DNA of 64,000 bases, from the NCBI RefSeq assembly GCF_026167525.1, contig NZ_CP110679.1, positions 1,178,001-1,242,000 of the forward strand, given 5' to 3'. The notes below the pieces were generated by a model. That model had not been told where the DNA came from, made no database searches, and was given only the letters and a program-made list of their open reading frames with translations. A program made the position numbers and the translations under genes. This document shows positions 26,343-34,121 of the stretch, piece after piece. The stretch comes from Sphingomonas sp. M1-B02 (lineage in GTDB: Bacteria; Pseudomonadota; Alphaproteobacteria; Sphingomonadales; Sphingomonadaceae). Positions within the stretch are counted from its first letter, which is position 1. Each line of letters starts with the position of its first letter.

Positions 26343-27553
26343 TGACGCTGGTTTTGCTTAATGACGACACGGCACAGGTGGTCCGCCGGGTGCCGCAAGG
26401 TGAGGCGCGGCGCGAAGCGACCCTGCGCGATCTAATCGCGGATCATCCGGCGATCCTGCCAGTGCATGATCTCGATCCCAGCTACGGTCGGCTAGTCACC
26501 GTCACGCGCGAGCTTTCGATCCCGGGGGTCGGTTTTGTCGATGTGCTGCTGATGGACGAGGCCGGCCGGCTGGTGGTTGTCGAGTGCAAACTCTGGCGCA
26601 ACCCGCAGGCACGTCGCGAAGTCGTCGGCCAGATACTCGACTATGCCCGCGAGCTTAGCCGCTACGGTTATGAGGATCTGCAGCGCCAAGTCAGCATCGC
26701 CACCCGGCGGCACGGCAATGTCCTCTACGCGCTGGCACAGGAAGCTGGTGGCACGCTCGAGGAGGCCGAGTTTGTCGACCGAGTAACTCGCGACCTTGCC
26801 GCAGGACGCTTCCTGCTACTGGTGGTCGGCGACGGCATCGCTGAGGGCACGCGGCGGATCGGCGAATATCTACGCAACCAGCCTGGACTCGCGTTCAGCT
26901 TCGGGCTGGTGGAGATGGCAGAATATCGCCTGACCGATTCTGCCGGCACCGAGCACGCCATCGTGCAGCCGCGGGTGCTCGCACAGACGACCACGATCGA
27001 GCGACATGTTATCCGCAGCGAAGTGCCCGGCATCGTTTTCGAGGTCTTGGAACAGGCGCAGAGCGGCTCGCCGGCGGCGCCCTCCCCTCGCGCTACGTCT
27101 GACACGGGTGGTCGCTGGCGGATGTTCGCAGATCGCTTCATCGCTGAGACCAACTTCGACGATCCTGGACAGCCCCCGCCGCGCAACGGCGGCAATGGCT
27201 GGATCCGCGTGCCCCTGCCGGACGGGCTGTACGTCAACGTCTATCGTAGCAGCGCTGGAGCTGGTCAGCTCGGCGCCCAGGTCCGGTTTCCCGATGTCGA
27301 GGCGCGCGCAGCGTTCGATCCTCTCCTGAGCGAGCGTGACGTTATCGACGCTGAGTTTGCAGCAGCAGGCTTGGAAGCGCCTGAATGGACGACCGGGGTC
27401 GCGCCGATGCTGAGCCTCACCACACCCTCCCCCCAGCCCTACAATGAAGCCGGCGAAGCCGAGCAGCGCCAATGGATGGCTCGGGCCGCCAACCAGTTCG
27501 TCAACAGCCTGCGCCCGCGATTGCAGCGGCTCAATCAGGAGCTGGCGGCATGA
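26342..27553 (+). CDS. PD-(D/E)XK nuclease family protein
   Basis: A 403-residue cytosolic protein. Residues ~45-110 show a PD-(D/E)XK nuclease core: GVGFVDVLLMDEAG (metal-binding Asp), then RLVVVECKLWRNP (the E-x-K pair) and the helix REVVGQILDYAREL. The C-terminal 150 residues (NGGNGWIRVPLPDGLY and following) form a second domain of unknown role. The ATG at 26342 has GGGAG 7 bases upstream; GTG at 26315 is an alternative. It leads a four-gene unit in which every junction overlaps. The target nucleic acid is unknown. Confidence 0.7.
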   Translation: MTLVLLNDDTAQVVRRVPQGEARREATLRDLIADHPAILPVHDLDPSYGRLVTVTRELSIPGVGFVDVLLMDEAGRLVVVECKLWRNPQARREVVGQILDYARELSRYGYEDLQRQVSIATRRHGNVLYALAQEAGGTLEEAEFVDRVTRDLAAGRFLLLVVGDGIAEGTRRIGEYLRNQPGLAFSFGLVEMAEYRLTDSAGTEHAIVQPRVLAQTTTIERHVIRSEVPGIVFEVLEQAQSGSPAAPSPRATSDTGGRWRMFADRFIAETNFDDPGQPPPRNGGNGWIRVPLPDGLYVNVYRSSAGAGQLGAQVRFPDVEARAAFDPLLSERDVIDAEFAAAGLEAPEWTTGVAPMLSLTTPSPQPYNEAGEAEQRQWMARAANQFVNSLRPRLQRLNQELAA

Positions 27554-28254
27554 CCGGGACGCTTAGAACCGCTGTCACCGCGTCGGCGCTGCTGCTCGGG
27601 GCTTACTCCAGCAACGCTCAGGCGCAGGACGAGAGCCACAAACATGGTCCAGCGCCGGCCTGGGAGACGTTCCGACAACAGGGGGAAGCGGCCATAACCG
27701 CTCGCCTGATCGATCCTGAGTCCGCCCGCATCAACTGGCTTGGCGGCTATATGAAGGGCGGGTTCAAACCGTTTCTCGAAGGCAGGGTGCGAGGCTATGT
27801 CGCGTGCGGCACGGTCAATGCGCGCAACCGGATGGGCGGATACACCGGCGCCAGCACCTTTGTGGTGGTGATCGACTACGACCGGGTGATTTACTCCGAG
27901 ATCGACAAGCGCGCGGGCGGGATGATCTCCGAGCAATGTGGATCGGCCCTTCGCTCGGGTCTCTTGCCGCCCCTCGCGGCTGCTCAGCCAACCACTGGAG
28001 CATCAACAACCCAAGGCGCGGCGTCGGGGCTGACGCTTCGCTCGATGCCTGATGGTGCTTATGTGAGCGCAGTCGTCGCGGACAGCCCAGCAGCCTTGGC
28101 GGGGCTCAAGCCCGGCATGGTCATCGCCAGCGTCAACGCCATCCCGCTCCAAGGTATGGGCGACGCCATGCTCAAGGTACTTGATGCAGCAGGCGCCAGC
28201 GCAGAGCTCACGATCATCGGCGGCAAGGCTCTGAAGCTGGGGAGCACGCAATGA
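27550..28254 (+). CDS. Secreted PDZ-like protein, paralogue 1
   Basis: A 234-residue protein with a signal peptide (TASALLLGAYSSNAQAQ). The mature part has a domain of about 110 residues conserved with the next gene (HGPAPAWETFRQQGEAA, YVACGTVNARN, FVVVIDYDRVIYSEI). A C-terminal PDZ-like domain follows, with SGLTLRSMPDGAYVSAVVAD and AGLKPGMVIASVNAIPLQG. PDZ domains bind peptide C-termini, so it probably acts in the periplasm. The ATG overlaps the stop of the nuclease gene. A cytosolic nuclease coupled to exported proteins is unusual. No function is recognised. Confidence 0.65.
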   Translation: MTGTLRTAVTASALLLGAYSSNAQAQDESHKHGPAPAWETFRQQGEAAITARLIDPESARINWLGGYMKGGFKPFLEGRVRGYVACGTVNARNRMGGYTGASTFVVVIDYDRVIYSEIDKRAGGMISEQCGSALRSGLLPPLAAAQPTTGASTTQGAASGLTLRSMPDGAYVSAVVADSPAALAGLKPGMVIASVNAIPLQGMGDAMLKVLDAAGASAELTIIGGKALKLGSTQ

Positions 28255-28931
28255 CGCGAGCGCTAATGATGCTGGCCACCGCCCTGGCGCTACTGACAGG
28301 CTTGCCTGCGCTCGCTCGCGACAAATATGTCTACGGTCCAGAGCCGGAGTGGGAACGCTATAAGAAGCTTGGCGAGGAAGCTGTTCGCGCCAAGCTTCCC
28401 GACCCGCAAAACTGGGCGGTTGAGTGGCCCAACGGCTACGCGCAGTTCATCTGGTTTCACAAAGGCAAGTTCCCAGGTTACGCCACCTGCGGGCTCCTGC
28501 GCGCGACCGTGCCAGGCCAAGGCCGCCGCTCCGTGATCAACTTTGGCATCGTGATCGATTATGATCAGGTCAAGAAGGTCCACATCAGCGACAAGTCAAC
28601 CAACAGCCTGACCAACCTCGTCTGCGCAGAACTGGTTTCGCGCGGCACGCTGCCGCCGGCTTCAGTCATGGATGCGCCAAAGGACGTGTCGATCGCAGCG
28701 CTCGGCCTAACGATCCGAGCGATGCCCGAGGGCGCGTACGTGCTCGCCATCGGCAAAGGGTCAGCGGCCGACGGCACAGGGCTCACCGCCGGCACCGTAA
28801 TCACCAAGGTCAACGGTATCGCGCTGGGCGGCCTGGGATCCGCGATGGCCAAGATCCTCGAAAGCCCTGCCCCGACACTGAGCCTCGAAACCGCGGCCGG
28901 CAACCCAATCGAAATCAAACGAGCACTCTGA
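28251..28931 (+). CDS. Secreted PDZ-like protein, paralogue 2
   Basis: A 226-residue paralogue of the preceding gene with signal peptide (ATALALLTGLPALA). The shared blocks are YGPEPEWERYKKLGEEA, YATCGLLRATV, FGIVIDYDQVKKVHI and the PDZ-like C-terminus (LGLTIRAMPEGAYVLAIGKG, TAGTVITKVNGIALGGLG). One cysteine of CGLL and one in VCAEL could form a disulfide. The start overlaps the previous stop by 4 bases (ATGA). It is probably periplasmic; the function is unknown. Confidence 0.65.
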   Translation: MTRALMMLATALALLTGLPALARDKYVYGPEPEWERYKKLGEEAVRAKLPDPQNWAVEWPNGYAQFIWFHKGKFPGYATCGLLRATVPGQGRRSVINFGIVIDYDQVKKVHISDKSTNSLTNLVCAELVSRGTLPPASVMDAPKDVSIAALGLTIRAMPEGAYVLAIGKGSAADGTGLTAGTVITKVNGIALGGLGSAMAKILESPAPTLSLETAAGNPIEIKRAL

Positions 28932-29353
28932 TGGGCGGCCGCTGGCAAATGGACTGGTATAATGGCTGGAGCCCGGAGGAGCGGCTAGCTCCACTGCCGG
29001 TGCAGCGCGAGGCCATTCGATCCGGAGCAATTGCTAAACCCCGCACCTGCTCGATCTGTAACATCACCCCGCAGCGCGGCTCCGCCAACTATGTCTGGCT
29101 CCACGACGAGAATTACGCCGACCCGCTCGCCGCCTACCACGTCTGCCGGTACTGTCACCGCGCGCTACATGACCGGTTCGAGAAGCCAGAGTCGTGGCTG
29201 AGCCTGCTTGAGCTTCACCGGTCGGGGGACGGCAACCGATGGTACGAAAGGCTGTCGATGGACCCTGCGTCCCTTCGACAGCCTTTCGCGGACACCTACC
29301 CCGAGGGGCTTCCGCCTCACCACGACCGGCCTGACGGAGTATCTCCATCGTAA
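28931..29353 (+). CDS. Small CxxC/CxxCH zinc-site protein, HNH-like
   Basis: A 140-residue protein with CSICN (near residue 40) and CRYCHRALHDRF (near 70), four Cys plus His in a spacing suited to one zinc ion, resembling the zinc-binding part of HNH nucleases. A full catalytic HNH set is not evident. The rest (PVQREAIRSGAI, WLHDENYADPLAAYH, RLSMDPASLRQPF) is family-like and seems to belong to a widespread uncharacterised group. The ATG overlaps the previous stop by one base. Its 3' end overlaps the convergent terminase gene by 37 bases. Confidence 0.65.
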   Translation: MGGRWQMDWYNGWSPEERLAPLPVQREAIRSGAIAKPRTCSICNITPQRGSANYVWLHDENYADPLAAYHVCRYCHRALHDRFEKPESWLSLLELHRSGDGNRWYERLSMDPASLRQPFADTYPEGLPPHHDRPDGVSPS

Positions 29354-30825
29354 TAGCGGGGCTGGCGAGCGGGCCTCGACGGACGAATGCGGCGACCATT
29401 CGGACCGTATTGCTCCTGCACCCACGCGCCCTCAGCGAAGGCGAATTCCACGAACTGCGTCAGTGCATCGACATGGTCGTCATTTCGACCATCTGGGAAT
29501 GCCAGCAACTCATGGCGCAGAGCCGGCAGCCAATCGGCCGAAGCTGGCAGGGAAAAGTCTCCCGACTGAAGCTGCACCGTGCAGTTTGCCAGCCGATCAA
29601 TCTTTGACAACCGTGGGCTAGGGCAACGCAGGATGCCGGGCAGCCGCGCGGCGCGGACCTGATCGAAGAGCGCGTGCCCTATTGAGGCGCCTTCGATAAT
29701 CAGGGCATCGGCCTTCCAGCGGCGATGCCATGCAAGCACGCGAGAGGTCAGATCGGTAAAGGCGAGCTGCTGGCGGATCACATCGAGCAGATACCATTGT
29801 CCGTCGCGGAACCCCCATGTGTGACCCACGGAAAAATCGGACGTTATCCTATCGGTAGCCGCGGGATCCCAGCTCTGGACGAGCTTGTGGAAGTAGTTGC
29901 GCGGCAGATCCTCGTACTGGCCAAACCAGTTGAGATCGATAAGTCCGCCATCGGCGACAGTCGGGTTTTGCTGAAACTGGGCGCCAAAGTTGCGTGGCCC
30001 CATAGCGGTACGCATCTCCTCGAGATACTCGCGCGAGGCCAATGCGGGCGCAAGCACATCGCCCTTCCTGCGGAGCCAGACCTGCCCCCGCGGCAGGAGG
30101 ATTTCTTCGTCCTGTTCGGCATAAGCGGGCAACGACAGATGGTGCCAGTCGCCGTTGCGCAGCGCCCATCCAACCAAATCTTCCTCGTGAATGCGCTGCT
30201 GCACGATTACGATGCGGCCGTCATTCAGATTGTCGAAGCGGTTGAGGAACGTCGTGCGGAAAGTCTCGATGGCGTTCTCGCGCTCGACCGGCGACAGCGT
30301 TTCTCCAGCCTTGTGAAAATCGTCAATAATCATGAGGTGGGTGCCGAGCCCGGTCATCGCACCGGACTTGGACGCGGCGCGAACGCCCCCTCCGCCCGTG
30401 GTCTCGAAATGCTCGCTCTTGTCCTTGCCCTTTTTGAACTTCGTGGCCGGAAACAGCCGCTGGTACCGCGCATCGCGCATGATGGTTCGCGACTGATCCG
30501 CCAACGGCACTGACAATTCTCGGCCGTAGCTGACGATGGTGATCTTAGCATTCGGATCATGGCCAAGCACCCACGAAGGGAATGTGCCCGATACCAACAC
30601 CGACTTCCCGTGACGGGGCGGCAGTGTGATAATCAGCTTCTTTATCGTTCCCAGCGCGACTTGCTCCAACACATGCACCATCGCCTCGATATGCGAACAT
30701 GGTGTCATCGCCTCGCCCTTGAGAATGCGAAATCCCTCTCGATGAAAATGACTGAGCGAGCGCCGGGTTAGCTCGTCAGCTAATCGGCGCTTTGCTGCCT
30801 GCGTCAGCAGAATAGGCGCGCTCAT
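29317..30825 (-). CDS. Phage terminase large subunit
   Basis: A 502-residue terminase large subunit that would cut and translocate phage DNA. The N-terminal ATPase has Walker A LPPRHGKS (near residue 70) and Walker B LMIIDDFHKAGE, plus the coupling motif IVIVQQRIHEEDL. The C-terminal nuclease domain has the acidic motifs SWDPA, ALIIEGA and RNDDHVDAL. It appears complete. No portal, capsid or tail gene is nearby, so it is an isolated module rather than a prophage. The start overlaps the stop of the DUF5681 gene (ATGA). Confidence 0.88.
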   Translation of the reverse strand: MSAPILLTQAAKRRLADELTRRSLSHFHREGFRILKGEAMTPCSHIEAMVHVLEQVALGTIKKLIITLPPRHGKSVLVSGTFPSWVLGHDPNAKITIVSYGRELSVPLADQSRTIMRDARYQRLFPATKFKKGKDKSEHFETTGGGGVRAASKSGAMTGLGTHLMIIDDFHKAGETLSPVERENAIETFRTTFLNRFDNLNDGRIVIVQQRIHEEDLVGWALRNGDWHHLSLPAYAEQDEEILLPRGQVWLRRKGDVLAPALASREYLEEMRTAMGPRNFGAQFQQNPTVADGGLIDLNWFGQYEDLPRNYFHKLVQSWDPAATDRITSDFSVGHTWGFRDGQWYLLDVIRQQLAFTDLTSRVLAWHRRWKADALIIEGASIGHALFDQVRAARLPGILRCPSPRLSKIDRLANCTVQLQSGDFSLPASADWLPALRHELLAFPDGRNDDHVDALTQFVEFAFAEGAWVQEQYGPNGRRIRPSRPARQPRYYDGDTPSGRSW

Positions 30826-31481
30826 TGCTCCGGCTCTTCATTCTGGCCTCGAGAAGCGCGAAATACTGGATCGGAGGAGAAGCCGGCCGCATCGAGAATT
30901 GCCTCGATCATTTCCTGCTCTTGTGCGGAAGTCTCTCCCGAGGCCGGGTCTCGGGATGCGCCAGCCATTCGCCCAATATAGAGATTGAGCAGGTCCATCT
31001 GCGCGGTCCTGTTACCCTTGGCGGCATTCGCCTTGAGGAGGTTCAGCGCGAACGCGCCGAGGGTCGTCGTCACCTCAGCGCCGTTAGAACGTATCGTGAA
31101 CGGTGCAAGGACGAGCTGGCTGAACTCAGCATCTGGGTCGAGCTTCTCGCGCGGCTTCGGCCCCTCAGGGTTGCCCGACTGCCCTTTCTTCCACTGGTGC
31201 CGCTTGGGCGGGCGGCCCTTGCCCACGATGTACTCACCATTCTCGTCCCAGTTGTCGGTCGAGCGGTCGACTTTGTGGTGCGGCCGGTTCGGGCTGGCGT
31301 GAGGGCTGTCAGAAGCTTGGAATTGCGGCGGCGACGGCGGTCGCGCGGGGGTGATGACGCGTTTGCGAAACCGGGGCGAAATGCTGGGCCCGATAGCGGG
31401 AACAATGGAAGGCGAAGTGGCAGAGGTCTGCGGGTTCTTGGGACGGATAGGCACGGTCAGATCTTTCGATAAGGGTAGCAA
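30822..31481 (-). CDS. DUF5681-type protein next to terminase
   Basis: A 219-residue protein with KRHQWKKGQSGNPEGPKP in its middle, the signature of DUF5681, a basic segment often encoded beside terminase and ParB-like methylase genes. The N-terminal 75 residues are Pro/Ser-rich and may be untranslated if a downstream start is used. The C-terminal helix region (FALNLLKANAAKGNRTAQMDLLNLYIGRM) could be a small-terminase-like DNA-binding or oligomerisation region (inference). The start is TTG at 31481, immediately after the methylase stop; GTG near 31451 is possible. Confidence 0.65.
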   Translation of the reverse strand: MLPLSKDLTVPIRPKNPQTSATSPSIVPAIGPSISPRFRKRVITPARPPSPPQFQASDSPHASPNRPHHKVDRSTDNWDENGEYIVGKGRPPKRHQWKKGQSGNPEGPKPREKLDPDAEFSQLVLAPFTIRSNGAEVTTTLGAFALNLLKANAAKGNRTAQMDLLNLYIGRMAGASRDPASGETSAQEQEMIEAILDAAGFSSDPVFRASRGQNEEPEQ

Positions 31482-32918
31482 TCAAGCAGCGGCGCGCAGT
31501 CGCGGGCGGGCGATCACATCGGGCCGGGGGACCTCCACCTCCGAAGCGCGTCGCGATGCGACTTCGAGGAAAGTCTCACCGGTCGAACGCAGGGTCGCGC
31601 GCTTGCCGGCTGCTTTCTCCCAGCGAGCAATGATCGCATCGACATAGAGGGGGTCGAGCTCAACCCCCCGGCAAACGCGATGCGTTCGCTCAGCAGCGAT
31701 TAAGGTCGACCCGCTGCCGAGAAACCCGTCGAGCACGATTTCTCCGCGATCCGATGCATCACGGATTGCGTCCGACAGCATGGAGACATTCTTGCAGGTG
31801 GGATGCATCGCGAGAAGTTCGGCGCGTTCCGCGCTGAACGTGTTCATGCCGGGGTAGAACCAGCAATTTGTCCGATTGCGACCGTATTTTCCCAACTGGA
31901 CGTTGTTCCGGTGAGCGGCATCCCCCTTCTTCGCGACAAACACCAACTCATGCTGTGAACGGTACAGCGAGCCCATCGCGCCGGACCTCTTCACCCAGAC
32001 GGCCAGATTGACCATCGACAACCCTGCGGCCCGGATACCGGAAGTGATCTCCCAAATGTGCCGCCAGTCCATATACAGATAAAGCAGCGCGCCCTCGACG
32101 CAGAAGGCAGCCAACGTCTTGGTGCTGCGCGTCTGAAAGTCGATGAACTCAGCTTCGCTCATTTCGCCGCTGCCTTGTGCGAACTCGCGGTGCTTGTTCT
32201 GGCCAAGGCCGCTGACGTTTTTGTCGATTTTCACATTGTAGGGACTATCCGTGAGCACCATCCGAGCGCGCTCGGCACCCATCAGCACCGCTAGGCTCTC
32301 AGGCTCGAGCGAGGATGCACACATGACGCTGTGCACATCCAAGTCCCAGAGGTCGCCTAGCCGCGAGACCGCACTACCCGGAACGCCGATCGGAACGGGT
32401 TCGTCATCCGCGTCTTCCTCGTCCAGCGTCACAGGCGCATGAACCAGATTGTCGATTTCGACTGTGTCGAACCCGGTGTCGGTGAGGTCGAGGTCGACAT
32501 CGAGCGACAATAGTTCGCCGAACTCGTGCGCGAGTTCGACCTTATCCCACTCCGACGTCTCCCCGAGCTTGTTCAGCGCAATGCGCAGCCGCCGAACATC
32601 AGCAGCATCGAGATGCTCGATGCTCAGCGTCGGCACCTCGCGATGCCCAGCCGCGCGTGCGGCTTCGACGATGCCTTCCCCTCCAACGATGACCCGATGT
32701 TTATCAATGAGGATCGGCAAGACGACGCCGAATGCCGATACCGAGGCTTTGAGTTTGTCGAGCGCCTGCGGCGAGCGCTTCCGCAATTTGCGATCATAGC
32801 TCTTTAGCAGCTCGATATTGACGTACTCAACTGGGCCAAGCCGGAAGTTGTGATGACGCGGTGGCACAGCACCTTGCGATGCCAAGCCTAATTGCGTGCG
32901 ACCATTGTCTGTTTTCAT
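31482..32918 (-). CDS. ParB-like nuclease domain/DNA methyltransferase fusion
   Basis: A 478-residue fusion. Residues ~30-110 are a ParB/Srx-like domain (LDKLKASVSAFGVVLPILID, VIVGGEGIVEAARAAGH). Residues ~190-450 are an N4/N6-type DNA methyltransferase with the catalytic motif TDSPYN, where the usual DPPY has Ser at position two, and the AdoMet motif VLDGFLGSGSTLIAAE near the C-terminus, a beta-class order. The start ATG at 32918 has AGGA just upstream; a longer frame to 32945 is less likely. It probably modifies adenine or cytosine in DNA linked to the terminase module. Confidence 0.8.
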   Translation of the reverse strand: MKTDNGRTQLGLASQGAVPPRHHNFRLGPVEYVNIELLKSYDRKLRKRSPQALDKLKASVSAFGVVLPILIDKHRVIVGGEGIVEAARAAGHREVPTLSIEHLDAADVRRLRIALNKLGETSEWDKVELAHEFGELLSLDVDLDLTDTGFDTVEIDNLVHAPVTLDEEDADDEPVPIGVPGSAVSRLGDLWDLDVHSVMCASSLEPESLAVLMGAERARMVLTDSPYNVKIDKNVSGLGQNKHREFAQGSGEMSEAEFIDFQTRSTKTLAAFCVEGALLYLYMDWRHIWEITSGIRAAGLSMVNLAVWVKRSGAMGSLYRSQHELVFVAKKGDAAHRNNVQLGKYGRNRTNCWFYPGMNTFSAERAELLAMHPTCKNVSMLSDAIRDASDRGEIVLDGFLGSGSTLIAAERTHRVCRGVELDPLYVDAIIARWEKAAGKRATLRSTGETFLEVASRRASEVEVPRPDVIARPRLRAAA

Positions 32919-33483
32919 AGTCCTAAGCTCCACACGATAGTGCAACGGGTTGCAACGGTGGAGCTTGTCCGATCCAAGCGATCAACATACCAACGCGCAA
33001 CGCCGATCAAACATGATCGACGTCGGGTCAGTACCATCGCTCAACGATCAATACTACAGGAAACTGATAGCTAGGCTCCGACAACTTAAGACAGACGACT
33101 TTCATTGTCAATCAACTTAGTGGCCGTGATTTCTGTACTGTACTTTCCCTGCTGCTTCGTTGCCGCTTCGCTGCCAGCGCCGACAGGGAAAACGAGACCA
33201 AAGTGCCTGACTCTCAATGGGAATTCATGGGCGCCACGTGACTGCGTCGCTGCAAATTCGATAGATTTGCCTGCCGTAGGTCCCGTGGCAGAGAAAAGCT
33301 GTGCGGCGCAGGCGATCGAATTCGATTCGGTACCGCCTCGATAGGCCGCGGAGAATTTTGAGGAGATTGCGGGAAATCTGGCAGCGACGCTGCTCTCCGA
33401 AGTACCGAACGAGACTCGAAACGCCGCAGTTCGGCGCGAGTTTGGCGCTGAGGTCTGGGAATGTCCTCAAGAGGAGGACTAGG
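32919..33483 (+). other. Intergenic region between methylase and tRNA-Ser
   Basis: About 560 bases without a supported gene. A plus-strand frame at 33105-33344 has a membrane-like start but no ribosome site and no family-like sequence. No integrase or tRNA-end duplication is seen. Confidence 0.5.
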
Positions 33484-33573
<90 letters not shown>

Positions 33574-33625
33574 GCGAGGTCATTTGATGCCATCCCTGGG
33601 GGCGCCACCGGTCGATGAGCGGGGG

Positions 33626-33654
33626 CCCTTAGCGCAATGATTTCGGCTGTACAA
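33626..33654 (-). promoter_or_regulatory. Promoter candidate for tRNA-Ser
   Basis: On the minus strand TTGTAC and TAAGGG are separated by 17 bases, about 53 bases before the tRNA 5' end. Confidence 0.4.
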
Positions 33655-33697
33655 GCGCGGCGCTTGTGCGGCGCGGCGGAGACACTAGATTGTTGGT

Positions 33698-34078
33698 ATG
33701 ACGCGTGCGCCCAATGCCCCCCTGCCCTATGATGCCGCGGTGCCGATGCCGCCGGTCTCGCACGCGCGCTTCGCGATCGGCGATGTCGTCTGCCACCGGC
33801 TGTTCGATTTCCGCGGCGTGATCTTCGACGTCGATCCGGTCTTCGCCAATTCGGACGAATGGTACGATTCGATCCCCGAGGACGTGCGCCCGCGCAAGGA
33901 CCAGCCATTCTACCACCTTCTCGCCGAGAATGCCGAGTCGAGCTACATCGCCTATGTCAGCCAGCAGAACCTGGTGGTCGACCAGAGCGACGAGCCGGTC
34001 GACCATCCGGCGATCGGGGGGCTGTTCGATGATTTTGCCGGCGGTCGCTACAAGTTGAAGCGCGAGCACCGGCACTGA
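33698..34078 (+). CDS. hspQ: Heat shock protein HspQ (hemimethylated DNA-binding family)
   Basis: A 126-residue HspQ/YccV protein. The characteristic core is ARFAIGDVVCHRLFDFRGVIFDVDP, then EWYDSIPEDVRPRKDQPFYHLL and SYIAYVSQQNLV. In enterobacteria HspQ modulates Lon-dependent proteolysis and binds hemimethylated DNA. It has about 20 extra N-terminal residues relative to the E. coli protein. The gene is monocistronic and convergent with the TonB receptor, with a shared hairpin terminator between them. Confidence 0.9.
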   Translation: MTRAPNAPLPYDAAVPMPPVSHARFAIGDVVCHRLFDFRGVIFDVDPVFANSDEWYDSIPEDVRPRKDQPFYHLLAENAESSYIAYVSQQNLVVDQSDEPVDHPAIGGLFDDFAGGRYKLKREHRH

Positions 34079-34088
34079 TACAGAATTT

Positions 34089-34113
34089 GTCCCGGGAGCG
34101 CCGCCCCCGGGAC
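34089..34113. terminator. Bidirectional hairpin between hspQ and TonB receptor
   Basis: GTCCCGGG pairs perfectly with CCCGGGAC (8 bp) around a nine-base loop, 10 bases after hspQ and 8 bases after the convergent receptor gene. Confidence 0.55.
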
Positions 34114-34121
34114 CCGGGCCA

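Noticed and set aside
33105..33344. Possible small membrane protein gene near tRNA-Ser
   Set aside because: No ribosome site, unusual residue mix and no recognisable homology pattern; treated as intergenic.
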